Below, piece after piece: positions 51,361 through 59,720 of a DNA stretch of 64,000 bases (position 1 is the first letter of the stretch; every line of letters starts with the position of its first letter). The notes under the pieces were generated by a model that saw only the letters and a list, made by a program, of their open reading frames with translations, was not told the DNA's origin and made no database searches. The translations under genes were made by a program, and so were the position numbers. This DNA comes from Clostridia bacterium (GTDB lineage Bacteria; Bacillota; Clostridia; Oscillospirales; Acutalibacteraceae): contig JAFRMR010000003.1 in the NCBI GenBank assembly GCA_017430535.1, positions 62,001-126,000 on the forward strand, read 5' to 3'.

Positions 51361-54300
51361 TTACTGTAAAAATCTTTCAATAAATTCACACACTTTTTCG
51401 CCTGAATGGCCGTCACAATATGTCAGATATTTATTCTTAAAATCATTTTGTGGGGCATAATCATAATTGTTTATATTTTTAATTCTCTCAAAGAGTTCTT
51501 CAGATGATTTAATAATCGGGAAAGGAGCAGTCTTTGAATAATCCAGCGTGAAATTTACATCACGATATCTGTTCTCATAATCATATCCTGAAAAGAACAC
51601 TGGTTTATTAAGAAGAACAGATTCAAACAGCGTATCTCTGAAATCGCCTACAATAACATCGGCTGTTACAACCAGTTCTCTCAGACTGAGATTTGAGTTT
51701 ATAACCTTACTGAAGCCTTTTATTTCGAGAGTATTGGGAACCTCATTCAAAAGCTCTTTATGATTTCTTGTATCTATTATTACAACATATTCATCACCAA
51801 TAAGTTTTGATAAAGAATCAATATCAATCAGATTGTAGTAATAATATTTATCCTGCATTTTTCTGAGGTTTGGCATATACAGAAGAATCTTTTTGTTTTC
51901 AGCTTCGGGAAATTCTGTATAGACTTTTTCAAACGCATTTGATTTAAAGGATTCATCCCAATAAACATCGGTAACAGGACTTCCTTTAATAATATGCGAG
52001 TCATCAAGCGCAACTCCATACTTTTTTTGCGACTCAGAAGCTGCCAAATCGGAAGAGGCGTTAATTGCGCTTACGCTGAGATTGTGCAACGAATCGTTAT
52101 ATTTTTTCATTGACTTAATCCGGGCATGTGAATCAAATCCCTTGCGAATCAGTTCAAACGCAGATGACTCAATTACAATCATTTTACTGTTTTCGCGGAG
52201 TTCCAGTCCGGACAATACAGATATTGACCCATTCACTATTATAAATGCCGATGCAGCCATCAAAACCGCCAATTGCTTTTTCCTTTCATCATCCAGCTTA
52301 CTGCAACTGAATTCGATCAAATTCAATTCTTTTTTTGATGATAAAGAGGATTTAATCGATTTAAGCGCATCAGGTAAAGATTTTGAGCTGTAAATAACCA
52401 ACACCTGATTACTGTCAAGAACTGTATTTTTGCATGCCTGATAATAATCAAGTGAAAAACACTCAGAATCTCTGAGCACCTTTTTATATAGCTTAACATA
52501 CTCTCTGCTTTTTTCAATTTCCGAATCTTTCAGGCAGAAACCCGATGCACAGTCATCACCCGACTCAATCTGATACAATTCATCATATTTGATTTTTGTA
52601 ACAGGATCGCTCTTGAGATAGGACATAGTGACAGACATTGTGCCTCTCGTTCTCGGTATACCATGTCTGAAATTGTTTATATCTTCTTCTGTGTAAGGAC
52701 GGGCAAAAGGACGCTTTTCGCCAAAAACACTGACAGCGTCAATTAAATTGCCGATATTATTATAAATAAATGGATCCGAACGATTATCCTGATAATAATA
52801 AAGCAATGAATCAAATAAAGACTTGTCAAAACTTTTCCTGTCATTTAATTCAAGCCCGGAATATCTGTCGGCATATTCAGGAAGAAGCAATTCCATAGCA
52901 TTATATAAATCAGTATCACACTGAATCGGAACTTTAACCGGTACAATTTTACCATCTTTCAGTGTATACTCTTCGATGCTTTTATATGGCATATTTGCAA
53001 ATATGGCTTCAATAAAGAAAAACTGTATTCCTGTTGATGTAAGTTTATATCTTATGCAGTTTCCTTCTGTAGGGAGCAAAGCCCTGGAATAATAATAATA
53101 AACCGGAACATCTTTGCCTAACGCGTAATCCCATAAACGGCTGTGGCATGTTTGATTATATCCTCTTCCGAAAAACTCAACAAAAGCATGCTTTTCATCA
53201 GGATCAACTTCCTGCAGCAGATAATCGCAAACAATTTTCCTTTGATTGGCTGCATAATCCAAAAGGTATTCATGATACTGATTTGATGTGCTGAGAATAG
53301 CTGCCAGTTTTTTTGCCGGCTGTCCATCGGACCAGTCATCAAAATCTATACTGTCCAAATCAATATGAGGAAACACTTTGCTGAACTCTTCTTTGGAATC
53401 AAAGCATGCTGCTTTAAGGAATTTTTCCTTATCATGTATCTCGTTGAAATTGCCTCCGTAATTTGCAAAAAATTCATCATCAACCGAATCGATATACGAA
53501 GGAACACGCCAGACTCTTCTCGAAGCATAAATATATTTTGTTTTAAGGCTGAGATTACTTTTTTTAATAATTGCATCTGCAATTCTCTTTAAATGGTGTC
53601 CGTCACGGCTGACAAAATAAAGGGTTTGAAATCCCTTATCAACAGCATCCCTGACAACCCAATCAATATATGAAACAAAAAGTGGAGCAACATAGTCAAT
53701 TACAAAATCAGCAGATTTGAATGAATATTCATTTTTCATTCTCGCCTGCATAGCCATCAATTTGTACGCATCATAACAGCCGATTTTTTCTGCAATTGTT
53801 TTTTCAATGTCAGTGAACTCAGGCTTATTGACAAGCCTTGTCTCAATACCGAGGAGACGAGGCTGCTTTTGATCGGCATTTAAATTATCGCCGGTATGAA
53901 TCCACTTACCATAGCCGTAAAAAGGCTTTTGGTTTCTGTATACCTCAAAAAACAGGAACTTATTATTCTTTAATGTTCCGTACTCATTTGATAAGAAAAT
54001 CTCAATATCATTGAAAATCGGATCTGCTTTTTCAAGCATTTTTCTGATTACTGAAACAGGTAAATACATATCGGAAATAAGAATTACCTTTTCTCCTTCT
54101 TTCAAAAGAGATTTCAAATTATCAATTTCCTCGGAAACAGGCAGAACTGAATCAATTTCAATCTCGCATTCTAGATTCATAAGATAATCACGCTGCTCAT
54201 CCGTAAGATCTTCGAGCAGCTGCAATTCGTCATATATCATGGAAAGCGTAATTTCACGCTTAATAGTCTTACGCTGTTCCATAGATTTATTCATATACTC

Positions 54301-55866
54301 TCTTATACCAAACTCAGCGTTTTTACGGCGCAAAGGGAATCTTTCTATGAATAATTCATTAAAATTCAGAGCATTATTATCGCGAAGAGCATCTCTCACT
54401 GCATAGAAAATACTATCTGGTTCCAATCCCTTTCTGGAAATCAGAGTATCAAAAATGTCAAAACTGTAAAGAGTGGGATATTCTTTATCCTTGATTTTAT
54501 AATCCAAAGTAAATTCAATTATTTTATTTAAATCATCATCGCCGGCATACTCCCATTGCCTCTTTACAAAATCATCCAGGCTTTCCTCTTCATCATACCC
54601 TTCGTAATTGCTTAACGCTTCCAGCATTTCATCAAACGAACGGCAGATTACGCCTCGGGTATTGCTGTAATACTCCTCATCACTGTTCATACCGGTTGCT
54701 TTAGCAAGATCATCTCCGTCAAATATATACCTGATATAATTTTTAACCCCGGCAAGAACAAAATCCGAGATAATACTTGAATAGTCATAAATAAGCAGAT
54801 CCGCTTTATTCATAACTTCATAAAAATCATTATTATTATCCCAAAACAGAAAATAAGGTCTGTCTCCCATTGTCTCTTTAGCCGAAACAAATGCAGTTTC
54901 ATTCTCCATCAATGGGTGCATTTTAAAAATTAAAAGGATATTGTTGTTTTTACAATAACTGTAAAGTTTTTCAAGATCGGGAATTGCATCGGAAAAAGTA
55001 TTTCCTCTGTTTTTTCTGAAAGTAGGAGCATAAACCGCAATTTTTGTATTACTATCCAAACCATCTCTTTTGATAATACTGTGATCGAAAGTTGAAATCG
55101 GTTTGTATTTATTCTGATAAATACATCTTGCATATCCGGCCCTCAAAAATGCATCTTGATCTACACCGATTTGTTGAGCAAAGTATTTTTCCTGCAATGA
55201 ATTAACAACACATACTATCTGGTTGTTTAAATAGAATGTGTTATGCTTTATATATTTAGGACATAAATTAAACCTTAAATCGTCATCATCATCAGTTCTT
55301 AATCTTTCTACAGGTTTAAAACCCCAACCATGCCACATATTTAAATATTTAATATTATTTGAAAGAGGGATTTTCTGCCTGATCTGTTCATCTGCCATCA
55401 CGCCTGCTACATTGTATAAATAGCCGGCGCTTGAACTTCCGTCAGAGTATGCTTTATATCCGAGTTTTCGGATAACAGCGATTGTATCTTCATCATTCGT
55501 AATCCAAGCAGCTTTAATATCTGATCTGTATTCATTTATGAACGCAAATAAGTACTTGGGATTTCCGACAAATTCATTCCCTGTGTTTCCTGATTTAAAA
55601 ACCCAGATATGGTTTTTGTCAGTATCACTAAGCCAAATTTTTAATTCATCAAGTTCAGCTTTATCTGAAGAAAAATCGGGAATATCGTTTTCTTCCGATA
55701 TATTGTTATTCAGATCAAGATAAAAATCGCCTTTATTCTCTTTTATTCTCCTGAGATCATCTTTTTCTTTCTCAGAAACCTGATATATATTATAAGGTTC
55801 CAAGGTCCGGAGCAAAACTTTTTTTGCCTTGCTTTTTAACCTGACGGTTAATTTCTTTTTACTCAT
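51361..55866 (-). CDS. TagF-HAD-TagF-like three-part surface polymer protein
   Basis: A 1501-residue protein of at least three parts. Part 1 (about 70-450) is a CDP-glycerol:poly(glycerophosphate) transferase-like domain with the active-site histidine in MWHGWG (about 178-182), FKMHP (315-319) and YDYSSII (360-366). Part 2 (about 465-700) is a HAD phosphatase-like domain with DIFDT (470-474), ILISDMYL (596-603) and HTGDN (657-661), followed by a VSRDGHH segment (753-759), the arrangement of COG5610-type HAD proteins. A region of unknown type (760-1150) follows. Part 3 (about 1155-1500) resembles a second TagF domain but its catalytic motifs are degenerate (no WHG, no HP, VGDFRDT for TDYSS), so it may only bind. 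No membrane span is seen. The start is ATG 55866 after AAGGAAG. It lies 16 bases after the SDR gene. Confidence 0.8.
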   Translation of the reverse strand: MSKKKLTVRLKSKAKKVLLRTLEPYNIYQVSEKEKDDLRRIKENKGDFYLDLNNNISEENDIPDFSSDKAELDELKIWLSDTDKNHIWVFKSGNTGNEFVGNPKYLFAFINEYRSDIKAAWITNDEDTIAVIRKLGYKAYSDGSSSAGYLYNVAGVMADEQIRQKIPLSNNIKYLNMWHGWGFKPVERLRTDDDDDLRFNLCPKYIKHNTFYLNNQIVCVVNSLQEKYFAQQIGVDQDAFLRAGYARCIYQNKYKPISTFDHSIIKRDGLDSNTKIAVYAPTFRKNRGNTFSDAIPDLEKLYSYCKNNNILLIFKMHPLMENETAFVSAKETMGDRPYFLFWDNNNDFYEVMNKADLLIYDYSSIISDFVLAGVKNYIRYIFDGDDLAKATGMNSDEEYYSNTRGVICRSFDEMLEALSNYEGYDEEESLDDFVKRQWEYAGDDDLNKIIEFTLDYKIKDKEYPTLYSFDIFDTLISRKGLEPDSIFYAVRDALRDNNALNFNELFIERFPLRRKNAEFGIREYMNKSMEQRKTIKREITLSMIYDELQLLEDLTDEQRDYLMNLECEIEIDSVLPVSEEIDNLKSLLKEGEKVILISDMYLPVSVIRKMLEKADPIFNDIEIFLSNEYGTLKNNKFLFFEVYRNQKPFYGYGKWIHTGDNLNADQKQPRLLGIETRLVNKPEFTDIEKTIAEKIGCYDAYKLMAMQARMKNEYSFKSADFVIDYVAPLFVSYIDWVVRDAVDKGFQTLYFVSRDGHHLKRIADAIIKKSNLSLKTKYIYASRRVWRVPSYIDSVDDEFFANYGGNFNEIHDKEKFLKAACFDSKEEFSKVFPHIDLDSIDFDDWSDGQPAKKLAAILSTSNQYHEYLLDYAANQRKIVCDYLLQEVDPDEKHAFVEFFGRGYNQTCHSRLWDYALGKDVPVYYYYSRALLPTEGNCIRYKLTSTGIQFFFIEAIFANMPYKSIEEYTLKDGKIVPVKVPIQCDTDLYNAMELLLPEYADRYSGLELNDRKSFDKSLFDSLLYYYQDNRSDPFIYNNIGNLIDAVSVFGEKRPFARPYTEEDINNFRHGIPRTRGTMSVTMSYLKSDPVTKIKYDELYQIESGDDCASGFCLKDSEIEKSREYVKLYKKVLRDSECFSLDYYQACKNTVLDSNQVLVIYSSKSLPDALKSIKSSLSSKKELNLIEFSCSKLDDERKKQLAVLMAASAFIIVNGSISVLSGLELRENSKMIVIESSAFELIRKGFDSHARIKSMKKYNDSLHNLSVSAINASSDLAASESQKKYGVALDDSHIIKGSPVTDVYWDESFKSNAFEKVYTEFPEAENKKILLYMPNLRKMQDKYYYYNLIDIDSLSKLIGDEYVVIIDTRNHKELLNEVPNTLEIKGFSKVINSNLSLRELVVTADVIVGDFRDTLFESVLLNKPVFFSGYDYENRYRDVNFTLDYSKTAPFPIIKSSEELFERIKNINNYDYAPQNDFKNKYLTYCDGHSGEKVCEFIERFLQ

Positions 55867-55882
55867 CAATAAAACTTCCTTT

Positions 55883-56956
55883 TTATTCAGAGAGAATATA
55901 TTTTAAAGTATCATATGTATGTTTCAATCCTGTATCAGGGTCAAACAGCGCTTTCCAGCCAAGCGCTTCAAGCCTGTCGCTGTTAAGGGTGGAATTCTTC
56001 ATAGGATTAAAAGATTTTTTCTCATTTTCTTCAGGAACATCCATAATAAGATTCACACCGGAAACCGTTGAAATTTTCTTTGAAAGATCAAGAATACTGA
56101 GATATGAATCATGATTGGAAATATTATATGCTTTCATACTGCTTCCGTTAAGCAATACTTTTATTATTGCAGATGCACAATCAAGGCAATAGCAATAACT
56201 TCTGACTTGCGAGCCATCGCTTTTTAAAATGATATCTTCGCCTCTTATTGCTCCGTAAATAAATGCAGATGCAACTCTGCTGTCAGTTTCTGAAGCTGTA
56301 GGGCCATATATGTGTCCGGGCCGGACAATAACAGAATCAATATCATATTCTGAATTGTAGCAGGCAAAAAGAGTTTCGGTTGCAATTTTCCCGATTGAAT
56401 ACGAGCTTCTCGGGTTAAGAATATCAATATATCCGTAGGAATCCTCAGCCAAAGGTTTATTGTGATCGCTGATTCCGTATACTTCGCTGCTGGAAACATA
56501 CAATATTCGCTTAACACTGTTCTCGTGGGCATAATTAAGCAACTGATATGCTCCGCCAAAATTGCCGACCATTGTTTCTGCCGGTTCATTCATTATAATT
56601 TTGGGCGAAGCATTACTTGCCCCATGAATAATATAATCAAATTTTCTGTCAAATTTGTTATCTTCCGAGGTAGCGTCATACTGGATAAAACTCACATATT
56701 CTTTTTCAAGAAAGCAGCCAAATCTCTGCTTCATCCGCTCAATAGACCTGCCGGCAAGATAAATAAATATTTTATTTGTATGTGTTTCGTTATATCTGAT
56801 AAGAATATCCGCAACAGAAGAACATATTAAACCGGAAGCTCCTGTAATAAGTACTGATCTTCCGCATAATCTGTCCAGTTCCGGAATAACAGAACTAGCC
56901 TTATCAATATCACTTATCCAGTTTTCCGAGTCATAAATCCTGTAATATGAAATCAT
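55883..56956 (-). CDS. NAD-dependent epimerase/dehydratase-family protein (extended SDR)
   Basis: A 357-residue extended short-chain dehydrogenase. Seen: the nucleotide motif ITGASGLICSS (37-47), in which the third glycine is replaced, DYIIHGASNASP near 107-118, YVSSSEVYG, the catalytic YSIGK near 185-189 (Tyr and Lys), and VRPGHIYGP. The first 30 residues before the dinucleotide fold are unusual for the family. It lies one base after the cytidylyltransferase gene, so the two enzymes probably act on the same compound. Possibilities are reduction of ribulose 5-phosphate or epimerisation of a nucleotide sugar for a surface polymer; the substrate is not fixed by sequence. Confidence 0.85.
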   Translation of the reverse strand: MISYYRIYDSENWISDIDKASSVIPELDRLCGRSVLITGASGLICSSVADILIRYNETHTNKIFIYLAGRSIERMKQRFGCFLEKEYVSFIQYDATSEDNKFDRKFDYIIHGASNASPKIIMNEPAETMVGNFGGAYQLLNYAHENSVKRILYVSSSEVYGISDHNKPLAEDSYGYIDILNPRSSYSIGKIATETLFACYNSEYDIDSVIVRPGHIYGPTASETDSRVASAFIYGAIRGEDIILKSDGSQVRSYCYCLDCASAIIKVLLNGSSMKAYNISNHDSYLSILDLSKKISTVSGVNLIMDVPEENEKKSFNPMKNSTLNSDRLEALGWKALFDPDTGLKHTYDTLKYILSE

Positions 56957-56957
56957 T

Positions 56958-57668
56958 TTATCTCAACCAATCTGATCTTTTAGTACTGAGCAGCGCTTTG
57001 AAAATATCTATGTCATCTACTGTTGTTAACTTAATATTCTTCTCTGATCCTTTTGAAAAATAGACCTTTCTTCCCATTTCAATATATAAGGTACAGGAAG
57101 CAACAGAATTGACAATTCCTTTTTCAAGAGCATCTCTGTGAACCTGACATATTTCACCTAAGCGAAATGCCTGGGGTGTCTGGGTCCTTTTCAAATCATC
57201 CCTTGGAAAACTCTCTGTTGAGCTGGCACCGTCTTTAGTCTGAAGCATAGCTTCCGCGCACGGAATAACGGTAATAGCATTGCCGTTCTCATTTGCAACC
57301 CTTATACAGTCAGATATTATTTCCGCCGAAACCATAGGCCTGATAGCATCGTGAATCAATACAAGATCATTTTTATCGCAATTACGCTCAAGTTCAAATA
57401 AACCATTTCTGATAGAATCCTGACCGTTTTCTCCGCCGGTAACAACTGAAGTTAATTTAGTTATATTAAACTGTTTAGCATACGCATGCAAAACACTTTC
57501 CCAGCCCTTAATGCATACAATTGCAATTTTATCTATCTGAGGGTGTTTTTGAAACTGTTCCAATGTGTATATAATAACAGGCTTTTCATTTACAGTCAGA
57601 AATTGTTTCGGGATATCCTGATTCATTCTGGCACCGGAACCGCCGGCAATAATAAGTGCAATATTCAT
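56958..57668 (-). CDS. IspD/TarI-type cytidylyltransferase
   Basis: A 236-residue nucleotidyltransferase that makes a CDP-alcohol from CTP and a sugar-alcohol phosphate. Seen: IAGGSGARMNQDIPKQF (about 7-23) with the CTP-binding loop and Lys, GGENGQDSIRNGL near 78-90, HDAIRP (about 107-112), KRTQTPQAF, and the end KLTTVDDIDIF. IspD (MEP pathway) and TarI (ribitol 5-phosphate) share these motifs. Its place with an SDR and two TagF-type polymerases favours a TarI-like role making CDP-ribitol or CDP-glycerol-like donor, but a housekeeping IspD role cannot be excluded without knowing if the genome has another copy. The ATG follows AAGGAGACACTT. First gene of the leftward unit. Confidence 0.85.
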   Translation of the reverse strand: MNIALIIAGGSGARMNQDIPKQFLTVNEKPVIIYTLEQFQKHPQIDKIAIVCIKGWESVLHAYAKQFNITKLTSVVTGGENGQDSIRNGLFELERNCDKNDLVLIHDAIRPMVSAEIISDCIRVANENGNAITVIPCAEAMLQTKDGASSTESFPRDDLKRTQTPQAFRLGEICQVHRDALEKGIVNSVASCTLYIEMGRKVYFSKGSEKNIKLTTVDDIDIFKALLSTKRSDWLR

Positions 57669-57700
57669 AAGTGTCTCCTTTATAAATTTTTCGGTTTTAT

Positions 57701-57729
57701 ATTATATAATAAATTTAAATATATTTCAA
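57701..57729 (-). promoter_or_regulatory. Sigma-A promoter of the cytidylyltransferase operon
   Basis: Minus-strand TTGAAA (57724-57729) and TATAAT (57701-57706) with a 17-base spacer, 33 bases before the ATG. Confidence 0.75.
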
Positions 57730-57770
57730 CACTTAACTTTTTTATATTTCTAATTGTATATTTGGTGTTC

Positions 57771-57799
57771 TTGACTCTTACTTTTTTAAATGATAAAAT
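57771..57799 (+). promoter_or_regulatory. Sigma-A promoter of the tagF-like/GH78 unit
   Basis: TTGACT (57771-57776) and TAAAAT (57794-57799) with a 17-base spacer, 29 bases before the TTG start. It is arranged divergently from the other promoter with about 40 bases between -35 boxes. Confidence 0.75.
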
Positions 57800-57827
57800 T
57801 ATGAAAAACAAAACGGAGGATTCAATC

Positions 57828-59720
57828 TTGACAGAATACAGCGTTATAATCAATGAAGCTGAAATAATAAACAATTATTTAAGAATTGAGATTGCTGTCG
57901 TTTGTAACGGTATTCATCATCCGCCAAAAATGAGAGCAGTTTTTAAAAGCGGAACAGATATCAGACGTTTACCTTTATTGATGAAAAATGTATTTTATCA
58001 AACTGAAAATGACAGTAATATTGTTTATTATTCATATGAATATGACATAATAAACCTCTTTTCATGCGAAAAGGCACCGGATATGATATCTGTTTATTTT
58101 GAAATAACAACAGATGATAATTGTGCAGAAGAAATTCCTTTCTATATTTCACGCGGAATTGCAAATAACAATAAGATCAGAATTTACGACAGATATATCG
58201 GCGGCGAACTGTTTAACGGCATTGCATCATATAAGCCCAATTTTTCAAACAATAACGGTGATACCTGTTATTTATTAAATGCCGACCCTGAAAACAAACG
58301 GCTGGAATTACAGCTTAAAAAACAAAAAAAAGATAAGGTAAGCGGTTCAAAGTTTAACGCTTTTAAAAGCTTTGCAAAAACGATAGTCTTGGTATTGGTT
58401 TTATTCAGCATATTCTTGCTTATTCCATTATTTTTAATCAACAGTTTACTCTCAACAATAGGAGTAATCCCACAGAGAAATGCGCCTCAAACTAATGGCT
58501 TTAAGTCAAAATTTGCAGGTCAGTTAAAAGCTGAAATTGCATCATATATATTATTTGCAATAAAAGATGAAGGAAGAGCCCGTAAAATCATTGCATATAA
58601 GGATAATTACCTGACATGGTATTACAGCAGATTATGTAAAAAGCCTGTTGTTAAAAATCGTATTTCTTTCATATCGGGCAGAAGAGATGAAATGGGAGGA
58701 AATGAAAAATTCGTTTATGATATATTAAAAAGCAGAAATAATATTGATTTTAAATTCATTTTGCAATCAGATCTTGACAAAAGCTCAAAGATCAGTAAGA
58801 AGAAAGAATTCTACAAGCTATATGCAACCAGCAGGATTGTAATTGTTGATGACTACTTCAATTTACTTGACACAGTAAAAAAACGAAATGATGTTACCCT
58901 TATTCAGCTATGGCATGCCTGCGGAGCATTCAAGACCTTCGGCTTTTCAAGATTAGGAAAACCGGGAGGCCCTAAACAAACCTCAACAAGCCACAGAATG
59001 TACGATTACACTATCGTAAGCTCTGAAAACATTATTAAATACTATGCTGAAGGATTCGGCCTGAGCGACAGAAATATTCTGCCCACCGGCATACCGAGAA
59101 CAGATATTTTCCGTGACAGTGAATATGCAGATAGAATAAAAAAAGAGTTTTACTCAAAACATCCTCAGCTTACAAATAAAAAGATAATAATGTTTGCGCC
59201 TACTTTCAGAGGGGCCGGGCAGAACAGCGCATATTATCCTCTTGATGTTTTTGACCCCGACAGATTTTATGAAAAAATCGGCGATGAATATGCAGTTATT
59301 ATAAAACTACATCCATTCTGTAAGGAAAGATTTAAAATTGAGGATAAATATAAAGATTACATAATCGACCTTTCCGATGAAGATGAGCTTAATGATTTAT
59401 TATTTGTTACCGATTTGCTGATAACGGATTATTCAAGCGCAATATTTGAAGCTTCTCTTCTTGATATTCCGATGCTTTTCTTCTCTTATGATTTATACCA
59501 TTATATATCGGACAGAGACTTTTACTGCGATTACGAAACATTTGTTCCCGGTAAAATTGTATTCACACAGCAAGCTCTTGAAGAAGCCGTTATTAAATCA
59601 GACTGCGAAACAGAAAAAATCAAACCTTTCAGAGAAAAGTTCTTTTCAGGTTATGACGGCAAATCAAGTGAAAGAGTTGCAAACTTTATTATAGATATTC
59701 TGGAGGGCAGAAATGAATAA
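57828..59720 (+). CDS. CDP-glycerol glycerophosphotransferase-like polymerase (TagF/TagB family)
   Basis: A 630-residue enzyme. It has an N-terminal beta-rich domain (1-165), one membrane-insertion helix (about 185-208) and a C-terminal GT-B-like transferase (about 275-625) with LWHACGAFK (His363), FAPTFRG, IIKLHPF and TDYSSAIFEA. TagF-type enzymes add glycerol phosphate or ribitol phosphate units from CDP-donors to lipid-linked teichoic acid at the inner membrane face. The start is TTG 57828, eight bases after GGAGG. An in-frame ATG at 57801 lies before that ribosome site, and a reading back to 57486 would cover the opposite gene. All motifs are intact here, in contrast to the third part of the giant protein. 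Confidence 0.9.
   Translation: MTEYSVIINEAEIINNYLRIEIAVVCNGIHHPPKMRAVFKSGTDIRRLPLLMKNVFYQTENDSNIVYYSYEYDIINLFSCEKAPDMISVYFEITTDDNCAEEIPFYISRGIANNNKIRIYDRYIGGELFNGIASYKPNFSNNNGDTCYLLNADPENKRLELQLKKQKKDKVSGSKFNAFKSFAKTIVLVLVLFSIFLLIPLFLINSLLSTIGVIPQRNAPQTNGFKSKFAGQLKAEIASYILFAIKDEGRARKIIAYKDNYLTWYYSRLCKKPVVKNRISFISGRRDEMGGNEKFVYDILKSRNNIDFKFILQSDLDKSSKISKKKEFYKLYATSRIVIVDDYFNLLDTVKKRNDVTLIQLWHACGAFKTFGFSRLGKPGGPKQTSTSHRMYDYTIVSSENIIKYYAEGFGLSDRNILPTGIPRTDIFRDSEYADRIKKEFYSKHPQLTNKKIIMFAPTFRGAGQNSAYYPLDVFDPDRFYEKIGDEYAVIIKLHPFCKERFKIEDKYKDYIIDLSDEDELNDLLFVTDLLITDYSSAIFEASLLDIPMLFFSYDLYHYISDRDFYCDYETFVPGKIVFTQQALEEAVIKSDCETEKIKPFREKFFSGYDGKSSERVANFIIDILEGRNE

Noticed and set aside
57486-57827. N-terminal extension of the tagF-like gene
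   Set aside because: It would overlap the opposite cytidylyltransferase gene and both promoters; the strong GGAGG site fits TTG 57828.
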